Shown here: one piece after another, positions 1 to 8,156 of the stretch
How the letters are laid out: every line of letters starts with the position of its first letter
Position numbering within the stretch: position 1 is the first letter of the stretch
Origin: Haloarchaeobius iranensis
GTDB taxonomy: Archaea; Halobacteriota; Halobacteria; Halobacteriales; Natrialbaceae
Length of the DNA stretch: 64,000 nt
Assembly (NCBI RefSeq): GCF_900103505.1
Contig: NZ_FNIA01000004.1
Coordinates: forward strand, 1 to 64,000
Direction: 5' to 3'
Made by a program: the position numbers and the translations under genes
Notes under the pieces: model-generated
Told to the model about the DNA's origin: nothing
Seen by the model: the letters and a program-made list of their open reading frames with translations, nothing else
Databases searched by the model: none

Positions 1-340
1 AGGGGTCGTGCCAATCGCTCCATACAACCCGCGAAACACTGACCACCCGAAAGATATCGAGTACAGAGTCGAAGACCGCATCACCGAACACAGCGAGGAC
101 GTTCAGCTCAAGCAGTCAGTCTTAGACGAGACGTACAACCACCGGACAGGGGTCGAACGGACCAACGACGCAGTCAAGGACTGCGGCCTCGGGCACGTCC
201 GCGCCCGAGGCCGCGTCCACGCACGAACAGAAGTGTTCCTGGCACTGTGTCTCCGGCTCGTCATTGCTATCACCAACTACGAGCGAGGAAACGAACCGGG
301 CTGTGAGAAACTATGAGATGGATTCTATGACACGCTCTGA
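1..340 (+). mobile_element. Right end of an insertion sequence
   Basis: This stretch covers the transposase tail plus about 25 bp after its stop. The DoxX reading frame on the minus strand is recognisable down to about position 340 and then turns into unrelated sequence that is antisense to the transposase, which places the element end at roughly 335-345. The other end, the terminal inverted repeat partner and any target duplication are outside the window, so the boundary is approximate. Confidence 0.55.
2..316 (+). CDS. Transposase, C-terminal part (cut by window edge)
   Basis: The frame is open from the window edge and ends at TGA 314-316, giving about 104 residues of a DDE-type transposase C-terminus. 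The stretch YNHRTGVERTNDAVKDCGLG, with its catalytic-region Glu and Arg, and the following RGRVHARTEVFLALCLRLV are typical of IS4/IS5-group transposases of haloarchaea. The N-terminal DDE residues lie outside the window. The element sits against a DoxX gene whose 3' end is missing, so the insertion is relatively recent. The exact IS family cannot be set from this fragment. Confidence 0.75.
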   Translation, partial: GVVPIAPYNPRNTDHPKDIEYRVEDRITEHSEDVQLKQSVLDETYNHRTGVERTNDAVKDCGLGHVRARGRVHARTEVFLALCLRLVIAITNYERGNEPGCEKL

Positions 341-686
341 CGACGTTCTTCAGGAACGCGGTCATCTCGGTCTGCTGCTGTTCCGGGTCCTCGACCGCCC
401 AGAAGTCGTGCATGAGCGGCGTGGTCACGACGAGGAACACCGCGATGGCACCCGCGCCGAGGGCCGGGTAGAACCCCAGCGCGATGGAGAGCCCCCCGAA
501 GAGGAGCATGCCCCCGGTGAACGGGACCATCAGGCCCGGAGCCGGGACGCCCTTCATGCCGGCGTAGCCCGCCATGTCCTCGGCGTTCAGGAAGTGGTTC
601 ACGCCCATGAACGCGACGACGCCCCCGACGAGCACCCGGGCGACGAGGAAGACGACGGCCGCGGTGCCGGTTATCTCGAGCGTCAT
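270..686 (-). pseudogene. DoxX family membrane protein, 3' end replaced by IS sequence
   Basis: From ATG 686 the protein starts as a DoxX-family membrane protein. Three hydrophobic segments are visible (about residues 8-30, 50-70 and 75-95), with GVNHFLNAEDMAGYAGMKG and GGMLLFGGLSIALG typical of the family. After residue about 116 (MTAFLKN) the expected last transmembrane helix is gone. The frame instead runs 20 or so residues through IS DNA to a stop at 270. The tail is Arg/His-rich and not membrane-like. DoxX proteins often sit beside HxlR regulators and are linked to thiol or redox stress. The divergent HxlR gene at 823 fits that pattern. The product is probably non-functional, or at least lacks its last helix. 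Confidence 0.75.
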
Positions 687-745
687 CGGTTCGCCTCCGT
701 GCGGTTCTGGTCGGTCCGAGTCGATGCGAGTCTCGGGTCGAAATC

Positions 746-819
746 TGGTATCATTACGTTACCTGGTTTTATTCCGAACCTATATATACTTCAGGCGACA
801 ATTGGGTAACCAGATACCA
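746..819. promoter_or_regulatory. Divergent promoter with paired inverted repeats (HxlR operator candidate)
   Basis: Two related sites flank an A/T-rich TATA box (TATATATAC, 781-789). Left, 746-763: TGGTATCATTACGTTACC. Right, 805-819: GGTAACCAGATACCA, whose reverse complement TGGTATCTGGTTACC matches the left site apart from spacing. Each site also has GGTA...TACC dyad symmetry. The right site overlaps the expected transcription start of the HxlR gene (ATG 823) and the left lies on the DoxX side, as expected for an autoregulating repressor controlling both genes. The assignment to HxlR is inferred from position. Confidence 0.5.
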
Positions 820-822
820 TCG

Positions 823-1170
823 ATGTCATCGGAAGCACTCGACTCGACGGAGAAGAACGGTACCGCCGAGAAGAACGCGGGCGCCTGCCCGGTCGTCAAT
901 TCGCTCGAACAGATCGGGTCGCAGTGGCGGCTCGTCGTCCTCCACGACCTCGCGGAGGGAGAGAAGCGGTTCAACGAGCTGAAGCGGTCGACCGGCGCGA
1001 GCTCGCGAACCCTCTCGCGCGTCCTCGACGACCTCGGCGAACTCGGCTTCGTCGAGCGCCGCGTGGAGGCCGACGCACCCATCGCGTCCTACTACAGCCT
1101 CACCGAGAAGGGTGCGTCGCTCTGTCCCGTCTTCGACGAGATCGAGAGCTGGGCGGCCGACTGGCTCTGA
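823..1170 (+). CDS. HxlR family winged-helix transcriptional regulator
   Basis: 115 residues. The HxlR signature is clear: a Cys near the N-terminus (GACPV, about residue 23), IGSQWRLVVLHDLAEGEKRF, the recognition helix region (SRTLSRVLDDLGELGFVERR) and the wing YSLTEKG. Regulators of this type are small dimeric repressors or activators, often sensing reactive electrophiles or redox change through the N-terminal Cys. I chose ATG 823 because the longer open frame upstream runs back through the promoter and loses similarity. It is divergent from the DoxX gene and followed after 1 bp by a DUF357 gene. Confidence 0.85.
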   Translation: MSSEALDSTEKNGTAEKNAGACPVVNSLEQIGSQWRLVVLHDLAEGEKRFNELKRSTGASSRTLSRVLDDLGELGFVERRVEADAPIASYYSLTEKGASLCPVFDEIESWAADWL

Positions 1171-1171
1171 G

Positions 1172-1456
1172 ATGGCTGCGGACCTCCAGGAGAAGACCGA
1201 CCGGTACCACGACCTGCTCGCCGAGGCGCTGGAGGAGGTCACCGTCTCGGCACCCGGGGACACGCCGATGGGTGAGGCGGCGCTCGACTGCCTGGAGATG
1301 GCCGCCTCGTACCTCGACGACGGCGAGCACTTCCGCGAGAACGACGACCTCGTGAACGCGCTGGCGGCGTTCTCCTACGGGCACGCGTGGCTGGATGCGG
1401 GTGCCCGGGTCGGGCTGTTCGACGTCCCACGCGAGGGCCATCTGTTCACCGTCTGA
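1172..1456 (+). CDS. DUF357 family protein
   Basis: 94 residues. This is a short, all-helical archaeal protein of the DUF357 family. LDCLEMAASYLDDGEHFRE and the alternation of acidic helices followed by NALAAFSYGHAWLDAGARVGL are the family hallmark. The function is unknown, and homologues occur throughout archaea. The start ATG 1172 lies 1 bp after the HxlR stop, so the two are probably co-transcribed. Confidence 0.85.
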   Translation: MAADLQEKTDRYHDLLAEALEEVTVSAPGDTPMGEAALDCLEMAASYLDDGEHFRENDDLVNALAAFSYGHAWLDAGARVGLFDVPREGHLFTV

Positions 1457-1474
1457 AGACCCGTTCCTCCCGTC

Positions 1475-2650
1475 TCAGCCGTCCAACCCGCCGGAGAGCA
1501 CGTCCTCGACGACGCTCTCCAGAATCGGGAGCGCCCGCTCCGCTTCGGCGACCGGGATGGACTCGTCGACGGTGTGGGCTTCGGAGAGCGAGCCCGGCCC
1601 CCAGACGACCGCCGGCGTGCCGTCCGCGACGAACTCCCGGGCGTCGGTCGCCGCGGCCATCCCCCACGGTTCGTCGGGGGCGAGGTCGCCGGTCCCGTCC
1701 CGGACGAGTTCCGCGAGTGGGTGGTTCGGCTCGATGCCCGCCGACGCGTAGTGCTGGACCGTCTCCCGTTCGGCGACGACGCCGTCCTCGCGCTCGGCGG
1801 CGGCGAGCAGATCGTCGACCTCGCGGTCGACGTCCTCGATGGACTCGTCGGGGAGGATGCGCCGGTCGAGCAGGAACTCGGCGCGGGCGGGGACGACGGC
1901 CATGTTCGACCCGGTGCCGGCCTCGAACGCGGTGACGTTCGCGTACGCCTGCCCGACGAGCGGGTCGCTGCGCTCGCGGAGTCGCGCGTCGTACTCGTCG
2001 ATGCGGTCCATGACGTCCCGGGCCCCGTCGATGGCGTTCGTCCCCTCGTCCGGGTTGCTCGCGTGGGTGGACTCCCCGTGGACGCCGATGCGGTAGGTGA
2101 CGACGCCCTTCGCGCTCGTCGCGACGCGGAGCTCGGTCGGTTCGAGGACGACGGCGTAGTCGCCACCGTATCCCTCCTCGATGAGGGTCCGCGTCCCGGG
2201 CAGGCCGGTCTCCTCGCCGGCGGCCGCGTGGACGACGAGCGTCCCGGGCGGCTCGGCGTCGGCGCGTTCGCGGTTCAGGGTCGCGACCATCGCCAGCGCC
2301 AGCCCGGTCTTCATGTCTGTACTCCCGCGGCCCCAGAGCCTCCCGTCCTCGACCTCGCCGCCGAAGGGGTCGTGAGCCCACTCGTCGGGGTCGTCGGCCG
2401 GTACCACGTCGGTGTGGCCGTTGAGCACGAGCGTCGGGTCGCCCGAGCCGACCGTCGCGACGGCGTTCGGCCGGTCCGTGTTCGGCGTCGGCACCAGCTC
2501 GGCGTCGACGCCGTGCTCGGTGAACCAGTCGACGACGTACTCGGCGCAGGGGCGCTCGTTCCCCGGCGGATTCTCGGAGTCGACCCTGACGAGACGGGCC
2601 GCGAGGTCGACCACGTCGTCCGGGTACTCGGCGTCGGATGCCTCGACCAT
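1475..2650 (-). CDS. M20 family metallopeptidase (ArgE/DapE/CPG2-like)
   Basis: 391 residues, normal for the family. Di-zinc ligands are visible: NGHTDVVP (His79, Asp81 catalytic), GRGSTDMK (Asp112), GEETG (Glu146 general base, Glu147 ligand) and a C-terminal EAHTVDE His. The central lid domain (about residues 185-300) contains VHGESTHASNP. These enzymes hydrolyse the amide bond of N-acyl amino acids or succinyl-diaminopimelate. The sequence does not tell which substrate. It ends 18 bp from the convergent DUF357 gene and lies 3 bp downstream of the trans-sulfuration gene, so it is likely in the same operon and possibly works in amino-acid salvage. Confidence 0.85.
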   Translation of the reverse strand: MVEASDAEYPDDVVDLAARLVRVDSENPPGNERPCAEYVVDWFTEHGVDAELVPTPNTDRPNAVATVGSGDPTLVLNGHTDVVPADDPDEWAHDPFGGEVEDGRLWGRGSTDMKTGLALAMVATLNRERADAEPPGTLVVHAAAGEETGLPGTRTLIEEGYGGDYAVVLEPTELRVATSAKGVVTYRIGVHGESTHASNPDEGTNAIDGARDVMDRIDEYDARLRERSDPLVGQAYANVTAFEAGTGSNMAVVPARAEFLLDRRILPDESIEDVDREVDDLLAAAEREDGVVAERETVQHYASAGIEPNHPLAELVRDGTGDLAPDEPWGMAAATDAREFVADGTPAVVWGPGSLSEAHTVDESIPVAEAERALPILESVVEDVLSGGLDG

Positions 2651-2653
2651 GGC

Positions 2654-3814
2654 TCAGTCCAGTGCCACGTCGAGCGCCTGCGCCAGGTCCGCGACGAGGT
2701 CCTCGTGGTGTTCGATGCCGACGCTCAGCCGGACCAGCCCCTCGTCGATGCCGGCCTCGGCGAGCTCGTCGGGCGAGAGGTCCTGGTGGGTCATCAGCGC
2801 GGGCACCTCGACGAGGCTCTCGACGCCGCCAAGGCTCTCCGCGAGCGCGAACACCTCCAGCCCGGCGGCGAACTCGGTGACCGTCTCCCGGTCGCCGTCG
2901 AGTTCGAACGCCACCATCCCGCCGAAGTCGGCCATCTGCCGGGCCGCGACCTCGTGGTTCGGGTGCGACTCGAGCCCGGGGTAGTACACCGGGTCGACGC
3001 CGGGCTGGTCGTCGAGGAACTCGGCGACCGCGCGGGCGTTCGCGCAGTGCCGGTCCATCCGCGCCGAGAGCGTCTTCATCCCGCGGAGGACCAGGAACGA
3101 GTCGAACGGCCCGAGGATGGCGCCCCGGGTGTACTGGGTGTACTCGATGTCTTCGGCGACATCCGGGTCGTTCGTCGCGACCGCGCCGGCGAGCACGTCG
3201 GAGTGGCCGCCCTGGTACTTCGTGAGCGACTCGACGACGATGTCGGCGCCGAGTTCGAGCGGGCGCTGGAGGTACGGCGACGCGAACGTGTTGTCGTTCG
3301 CGAGCAGCGCGTCGTGCTCGTGGGCCGCTTCGGCGGCCGCCTCGATGTCGCCGACCCGCAGCACCGGGTTCGTCGGCGTCTCGAAGTAGACCAGCTCGGT
3401 GTCGGGCCCGATGGCGTCCGCGATGGCGTCGGCGTCGTTCACCGGGACGTGGGTCGTCTCGATACCGTACTCGGCGTAGACGTCGGCGAGCAGGTCGTGG
3501 GTCTCCGCGTAGAGGTTCTTCGCGGCGACGACGTGGTCGCCCGGCGAGAGGGTTGACGCGAACACGGCGTCGATGGCGGCCATCCCGCTCGCGAAGGCGA
3601 AGCCGTGTTCACCGCCCTCCAGCATCGCGAACGAATCCTCGAGCGCGCCACGGGTCGGTGCGGACATGCGCGAGTACCGGTGTTCGCTCTGCTGCTCCGT
3701 CGGCGACGCGTACTCGTAGGTGGCGTTCGCGTAGATCGGCGGCATCATCGCACCGTACTGGTCGTTTCTCGCGTGTGAGTGGACCTCCCGTGTCTCGAAG
3801 TGACGCTCGTCCAT
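2654..3814 (-). CDS. Trans-sulfuration PLP enzyme (cystathionine gamma-synthase/lyase type)
   Basis: 386 residues, full length for the Cys/Met metabolism PLP family (fold type I). YSRMSAPTRGALED binds the neighbouring-subunit phosphate, FASGMAAI the cofactor, and ESLTKYQGGHSD carries the Schiff-base Lys199. Sequence alone cannot separate cystathionine gamma-synthase, gamma-lyase and O-acetylhomoserine sulfhydrylase. The GAMMPPIYANATYEY start fits haloarchaeal cystathionine synthase/lyase annotations. An M20 peptidase follows after 3 bp. Confidence 0.85.
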   Translation of the reverse strand: MDERHFETREVHSHARNDQYGAMMPPIYANATYEYASPTEQQSEHRYSRMSAPTRGALEDSFAMLEGGEHGFAFASGMAAIDAVFASTLSPGDHVVAAKNLYAETHDLLADVYAEYGIETTHVPVNDADAIADAIGPDTELVYFETPTNPVLRVGDIEAAAEAAHEHDALLANDNTFASPYLQRPLELGADIVVESLTKYQGGHSDVLAGAVATNDPDVAEDIEYTQYTRGAILGPFDSFLVLRGMKTLSARMDRHCANARAVAEFLDDQPGVDPVYYPGLESHPNHEVAARQMADFGGMVAFELDGDRETVTEFAAGLEVFALAESLGGVESLVEVPALMTHQDLSPDELAEAGIDEGLVRLSVGIEHHEDLVADLAQALDVALD

Positions 3815-3934
3815 ACGCCACCCACGACGGTCGCTGGTTTATACGTGTTCCCCGGAGCAGCCCCTGCCGCTGCCCGGAACACCGCCGCTCGTTGGCGATG
3901 GAATTACAAGGGGGGGCCGAGTCCAGACGTACTG

Positions 3935-4210
3935 ATGGAGGCCGTTCTCTGGTACGTGATGACCGGAACTCGCGGCGGTGAGAACCGGGTCCGCATCCTC
4001 CGTGCCATCGACGAACGGCCGCGCAACGCGAACAAGCTCGCCGAGGAGCTGGACCTGGACTACAAGACCGTCCGACACCACCTCGACGTGCTGATGGAGA
4101 ACGACATCGTCCAGAACAGCGGCGACGACTACGGCGCGGTGTACCTGCCGACGGGACAGGCGCGTGACCACTGGGACACGGTCGAACAGATCATCGAACA
4201 GGTGGAGTGA
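3935..4210 (+). CDS. Winged helix-turn-helix regulator (ArsR-like)
   Basis: 91 residues. This is a single winged-helix domain: ENRVRILRAIDERPRNANKLA, the recognition helix YKTVRHHLDVLMENDIVQ and a short wing. No metal-binding cysteines are present, so it is not a metal sensor of the classical ArsR kind. ATG 3935 is preferred because the upstream in-frame extension overlaps the divergent promoter region and is not helix-forming. The membrane protein at 4272 follows after 61 bp, and this pair is common in haloarchaea, suggesting a small regulator with a membrane partner. Confidence 0.8.
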   Translation: MEAVLWYVMTGTRGGENRVRILRAIDERPRNANKLAEELDLDYKTVRHHLDVLMENDIVQNSGDDYGAVYLPTGQARDHWDTVEQIIEQVE

Positions 4211-4271
4211 GCACTACTATGGCCGAAATTGGGAAAGAGTATTTCATTGGACCTTCCAAAGGGTGGAATAG

Positions 4272-4574
4272 ATGAGCATCTGGGTGGACCTGGCGAAGGT
4301 TTCGACCGGCGTCAACGTGCTGTTGTTGCTGGTACTCGGCTACATCTGGGGCCGCAACTACCTGAAGTTCCGGTCGAAGCACACCCTCGGGCTGCTCATA
4401 TTCTCCATCTTCCTGCTGGCGGAGAACGCGCTCGTGCTGTACTACTACCTCGTGGACCCGACGCTGTCGGGCTGGTGGCACGACCAGGTGTCGCCGGTCT
4501 GGCGCGCACAGATGATAATCCACGGGCTCCAGACGCTCGGCCTCGCCTTCCTCGTCTGGGTCAGCTGGGACTGA
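4272..4574 (+). CDS. Conserved haloarchaeal membrane protein
   Basis: 100 residues with three predicted membrane helices (about residues 10-24, 38-58 and 82-98) and little else, apart from a conserved-looking linker GRNYLKFRSKHTLG. The family has no assigned function that I know. A TATA-like AGTATTTCA (4237-4245) in the 61-bp gap before it could give it its own promoter, but co-expression with the winged-helix gene upstream is likely. Confidence 0.7.
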   Translation: MSIWVDLAKVSTGVNVLLLLVLGYIWGRNYLKFRSKHTLGLLIFSIFLLAENALVLYYYLVDPTLSGWWHDQVSPVWRAQMIIHGLQTLGLAFLVWVSWD

Positions 4575-4750
4575 TTCGGGGCGATACTCGGCGGGCTGAA
4601 ACGACCGACTTATTACCGGAACCGTTTATGCTGCCGTTCAGTCCCACTCCGAGCGCCACCGTCAGACGGCGGCTGCCGTGATAATCGCGGGACTGCGGAC
4701 ATATGTGGAACGAAATTGGGTGAGAGGCGGGCCGCAGTTCGGAAAATTCC

Positions 4751-4759
4751 TTTTTAATA
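4751..4759 (+). promoter_or_regulatory. TATA box of the DUF7282 surface-protein gene
   Basis: TTTTTAATA ends 20 nt before ATG 4779. This spacing places the transcription start almost at the ATG, so the mRNA should be leaderless or nearly so. The sequence upstream (4575-4740) shows no other gene. Confidence 0.6.
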
Positions 4760-4778
4760 CCTTCCCGTCGGTCCGGGT

Positions 4779-6860
4779 ATGCGAGACAGATTGACGGTAC
4801 TGATCGTCGTCGTCGCACTCTGCACCAGCGCGGTCGCAGGGGTCGCGGCGGCAGGCACCGACACGACGGCCGAGTCGAACCACGCCTCGGTCACGTTCGA
4901 AGCACAGACGTCCGGCGGCCACACGGTGACCGTCGACGAGGTGACGATGGCGGAGGGCGGCTTCGTGACCATCCACGACGCCAGCGTCACCGAGGGGAAC
5001 GTCTTCGGCAGCGTGCTGGGTACCTCGACGTACCTGGAGGAGGGCACGCACGAGAACGTGACCATCACGCTCGACGACCCGGTGAGCGAGGACGCGACGC
5101 TCGTCGCGATGGCACACCGGGACACGGACGGCGACCGCTCGTACTCGTTCGTCGCCTCGAACGGTGAGGCGGACGGGCCGTACACGGCTGACGGCAGCGC
5201 CGTCGTCGACACGGCCGCGGTCACCGTCTCCGCGACGGTCTCGATGGACGACGGCGCCGTCGCGAACGACACGGTCGTCGTCGACCGCGTCGCGCTCTCG
5301 GAGGGTGGCTTCGTGACGGTCCACGACGCGACCGTGACCGATGGTGCCGTCTTCGACAGCATCCGCGGCACCAGCCAGTACCTCGAGGCGGGCGTCCACG
5401 AGAACGTCCGCGTCACGCTCGACGAGCCGCTGACCGAGGACACGACGCTGGTGCCGATGGCCCACGAGGACTCCGACGGTGACGGGACGTACACGTTCGA
5501 GGAGTCCGAGGGCGCCGCCGACGGCCCCTACACCGCGAACGGGAGCGCCGTCGTCGACACGGCCGCGGTCAGCATCGGCACCGAGGCGACCGTGAGCTTC
5601 GCGAACCAGTCCACCGGCGGCGAGCGCGTCGTCGTGGACGAGGTGTTCCTGCCCGAGGGCGGCTTCGTGACGGTCCACGACGCGACCGTGACCGAGGGTG
5701 CGGTGTTCGAGAGCATCCGGGGCACCTCCGCGTACCTCGCACCGGGCACGCACGAGAACGTCGAGGTCATCCTCGAGGAGCCTGTCACCGAGGACACCAC
5801 GCTGGTCCCGATGGCTCACAAGGACACCGACGGTGACATGGAGTACACGTTCGAGGAGTCCGAGGGCGGTGCCGACGGCCCGTACACGGCTGACGGCGGC
5901 GCCGTCGTCGACACCGGGATGGCGACGCTCGGCGCGAGCGTCTCGATGGCCGACCAGGTCTCGGACGGCCGCACGGTCGTCGTCGAGGATGTCGACCTCG
6001 CGGAGGGCGGCTTCGTGACGGTCCACGACAGCTCGCTGTTCGCCGGAGCGGTGTTCGAGAGCGTCGTCGGGACGTCCGAGTACCTCGAGGCCGGCCACCA
6101 CGAGGAGGTGACGGTCACGCTCGACCAGCCGGTCCGCTCGACGGGGACGCTGGTCCCGATGGCACACATGGACTCCGACGGTGACGAGACGTACACCTTC
6201 GCCGAGACCGAGGGTGAGGCGGACGGTCCGTACACGTACGACGGCGGCGCGGTGGTCGACACCGCCCGCGTCCAGGTCGGCGCGTTCGTCAGCATGAGCG
6301 ACCAGGAGACCGACGGCACGACGGTCGTCGTCGACTCGGTGACGCTGCAGGACGGCGGCTTCGTGACGGTCCACGATGCGACCGTGACCGAGGGCGCAGT
6401 GTTCGAGAGCATCCGGGGTACCTCCGCGTACCTCGGTCCGGGCACGCACGAGGACGTCGAGATAACGCTCGACGCCCCCCTCGAGGAGGACACGACGCTG
6501 GTCCCGATGGCCCACTACGACAGCGACGGTGACGGGACGTACACGTTCGAGGAGTCCGAGGGCGCCGCCGACGGCCCCTACGTCTCCGCCGGCGGCGCTG
6601 TCGTCGACACCGCCAGTGCGACCGTGACCGGCGGGATGGACGACGGGACCGAGACGACGACGACGGACGACGACTCGATGGAGACGACCGAGATGGACGA
6701 CGGGACGACGATGACGGAGGAGACGACCGCGATGGACGGCACGGAGATGGACGGTGAGGGCGAGTCCGACGACGGTGGCTCGCCCGGCTTCGGCATCGCC
6801 GTGGCGCTCGTGGCGCTCGTCGCGGCTGCCGGCATCGCGCGGCGGCGCGCAGACCGGTAA
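4779..6860 (+). CDS. Secreted DUF7282 repeat protein with PGF-CTERM anchor
   Basis: 693 residues. A Sec signal peptide (about 1-25) is followed by five tandem copies of a domain of about 110 residues (about 36-148, 150-257, 260-370, 372-481 and 484-600). Each has GGFVTVHD, a GTS.YL core, THENV or similar, a LVPMAH.D.DGD block and DGPYT..G.AVVDTA. This is the DUF7282 family. A Thr/Asp/Glu-rich linker (about 615-665) follows, then SPGFGIAVALVALVAAAGIA plus Arg residues, a PGF-CTERM signal processed by archaeosortase A and joined to lipid. The product is therefore an S-layer-associated surface protein. The role of the domain is unknown. Confidence 0.85.
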   Translation: MRDRLTVLIVVVALCTSAVAGVAAAGTDTTAESNHASVTFEAQTSGGHTVTVDEVTMAEGGFVTIHDASVTEGNVFGSVLGTSTYLEEGTHENVTITLDDPVSEDATLVAMAHRDTDGDRSYSFVASNGEADGPYTADGSAVVDTAAVTVSATVSMDDGAVANDTVVVDRVALSEGGFVTVHDATVTDGAVFDSIRGTSQYLEAGVHENVRVTLDEPLTEDTTLVPMAHEDSDGDGTYTFEESEGAADGPYTANGSAVVDTAAVSIGTEATVSFANQSTGGERVVVDEVFLPEGGFVTVHDATVTEGAVFESIRGTSAYLAPGTHENVEVILEEPVTEDTTLVPMAHKDTDGDMEYTFEESEGGADGPYTADGGAVVDTGMATLGASVSMADQVSDGRTVVVEDVDLAEGGFVTVHDSSLFAGAVFESVVGTSEYLEAGHHEEVTVTLDQPVRSTGTLVPMAHMDSDGDETYTFAETEGEADGPYTYDGGAVVDTARVQVGAFVSMSDQETDGTTVVVDSVTLQDGGFVTVHDATVTEGAVFESIRGTSAYLGPGTHEDVEITLDAPLEEDTTLVPMAHYDSDGDGTYTFEESEGAADGPYVSAGGAVVDTASATVTGGMDDGTETTTTDDDSMETTEMDDGTTMTEETTAMDGTEMDGEGESDDGGSPGFGIAVALVALVAAAGIARRRADR
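4884..6620 (+). repeat. Five tandem ~330-bp coding repeats
   Basis: The DNA encoding the five DUF7282 domains is itself repetitive. Blocks such as GGCGGCTTCGTGACGGTCCA recur in each unit with few changes (near 4960, 5305, 5660, 6005 and 6355), and copies 2, 3 and 5 are the most alike. This suggests recent duplication or gene conversion. Copy number may vary between strains, and short-read assembly could collapse it. Confidence 0.7.
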
Positions 6861-6966
6861 GGCAGCCAACCGGCACCCAACCCTTTTATACCAGCACGTC
6901 AGCGAGTGGCATGGCAATATATAAGGCTTTCACCGTCGAGCGGTATCGAGATGTACTCATCGGTGC

Positions 6967-6999
6967 TATACTTATAAACTAGGGCTAAAGTTTATATAC
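6967..6999 (+). promoter_or_regulatory. Double TATA promoter of tfb
   Basis: Two strong boxes, TTATAAACT (about 6972-6980) and TTTATATACT (6991-7000), precede the TFB gene. A further A/T-rich run (AATATATAAG, about 6916-6925) lies higher up. The lower box predicts a start near 7020, giving a leader of about 65 nt before ATG 7087. Stacked TATA boxes suggest two start sites or regulated use. Confidence 0.5.
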
Positions 7000-7086
7000 T
7001 TGCCGCACTAACTAAGGGTGAAGAGTACTCCGACGAGGGCGTTCTTTCTTTCTGGCCCGAACGGAGGCGAGCTTCAGGAGATCAAC

Positions 7087-8076
7087 ATGAGCGATTCAAT
7101 AACCACCCGTTTCACAGAGGAGACACAGACGACAGAGACGAACGAGCGAACACGGACGGAGACGAGCGAGGCCGAGATGACCTGCCCCGAGTGTGGCGGT
7201 GACGTGCGGTTCGACGCCGAGCACGGCGAGACCGTCTGCACCGACTGCGGGCTCGTCGTCGACGACCAGAACATCGACCGCGGGCCCGAGTGGCGTGCGT
7301 TCGACGCGAGCGAGCGCGACTCGAAGTCCCGCGTCGGCGCGCCGACGACGAAGATGATGCACGACGACGGCCTGTCGACGAACATCGGCTGGCAGGACAA
7401 GGACGCCTACGGGCGCTCGCTGTCCAGTCGCCAGCGCAAGAAGATGCAGCGCCTGCGCACCTGGAACGAGCGCTTCCGCACCCGCGACAGCAAGGAGCGC
7501 AACCTCAAGCAGGCCCTCGGCGAGATCGACCGGATGGCCAGCTCGCTCGGTCTCCCGAAGAACGTCCGCGAGACGGCGTCGGTCATCTACCGCCGCGCAC
7601 TCGCGGAGGACCTGCTCCCCGGCCGCTCCATCGAGGGCGTCGCCACCGCCGCGCTGTACGCCGCGGCACGCCAGGCCGGCACGCCGCGCAGCCTCGACGA
7701 GATGGCGGTCGTCAGCCGTGTCGACAAGATGGAGCTGACCCGGACGTACCGCTACGTCGTCCGCGAGCTGAAACTCGAGATCCAGCCCGCCGACCCCGAG
7801 AAGTTCGTGCCGCGGTTCGCCAGCGACCTCGACCTCAGCGACGAGGCCGAGCGCCGGGCGCGCCAGCTGCTCGAGAACGCCCGCGACGCGGGCATCCTCT
7901 CGGGGAAGTCGCCGGTCGGGCTCGCCGCGGCGGCCATCTACGCGGCCGCCCTGCTGACCAACGAGAAGGTCACCCAGAGCGAGGTCAGCGAGGTCGCGAA
8001 TATCTCCGAGGTCACCATCCGCAACCGGTACAAGGAGCTGCTGGAGGCCTCGGATACGGGCTTCGCTTCCGCCTGA
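7087..8076 (+). CDS. tfb: Transcription initiation factor B (TFB, TFIIB homologue)
   Basis: 329 residues. The N-terminal zinc ribbon has C33-x2-C36 and C51-x2-C54. It is followed by the B-reader/linker region (WRAFDASERDSKSRVGAP), then two cyclin-like core repeats (about 125-215 and 222-315) with the conserved RSIEGVATAALYAAAR and KSPVGLAAAAIYAAALL helices. TFB joins TBP-bound DNA and recruits RNA polymerase. Haloarchaea carry several TFB paralogues with different promoter preferences, and this is one of them. I take ATG 7087, preceded by GGAG. An in-frame GTG at 7018 would add 23 residues not typical of TFB. Confidence 0.95.
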   Translation: MSDSITTRFTEETQTTETNERTRTETSEAEMTCPECGGDVRFDAEHGETVCTDCGLVVDDQNIDRGPEWRAFDASERDSKSRVGAPTTKMMHDDGLSTNIGWQDKDAYGRSLSSRQRKKMQRLRTWNERFRTRDSKERNLKQALGEIDRMASSLGLPKNVRETASVIYRRALAEDLLPGRSIEGVATAALYAAARQAGTPRSLDEMAVVSRVDKMELTRTYRYVVRELKLEIQPADPEKFVPRFASDLDLSDEAERRARQLLENARDAGILSGKSPVGLAAAAIYAAALLTNEKVTQSEVSEVANISEVTIRNRYKELLEASDTGFASA

Positions 8077-8156
8077 TCGGGCGGGTCTCCCACGAATCGC
8101 TCCGGCTTCGGGGTTAGCCTCAACCTTTTTCTCCCCAGGTGGTGTTATCCCGTGCC

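Noticed and set aside
1574-3556. 660-residue plus-strand frame across the M20 peptidase and trans-sulfuration genes
   Set aside because: The minus-strand genes have clear catalytic motifs. This frame reads antisense to them with shadow-like composition.
4662-6917. 751-residue minus-strand frame under the DUF7282 gene
   Set aside because: It mirrors the five repeats in antisense (RVDD, VHRG-type low complexity) and has no independent signal.
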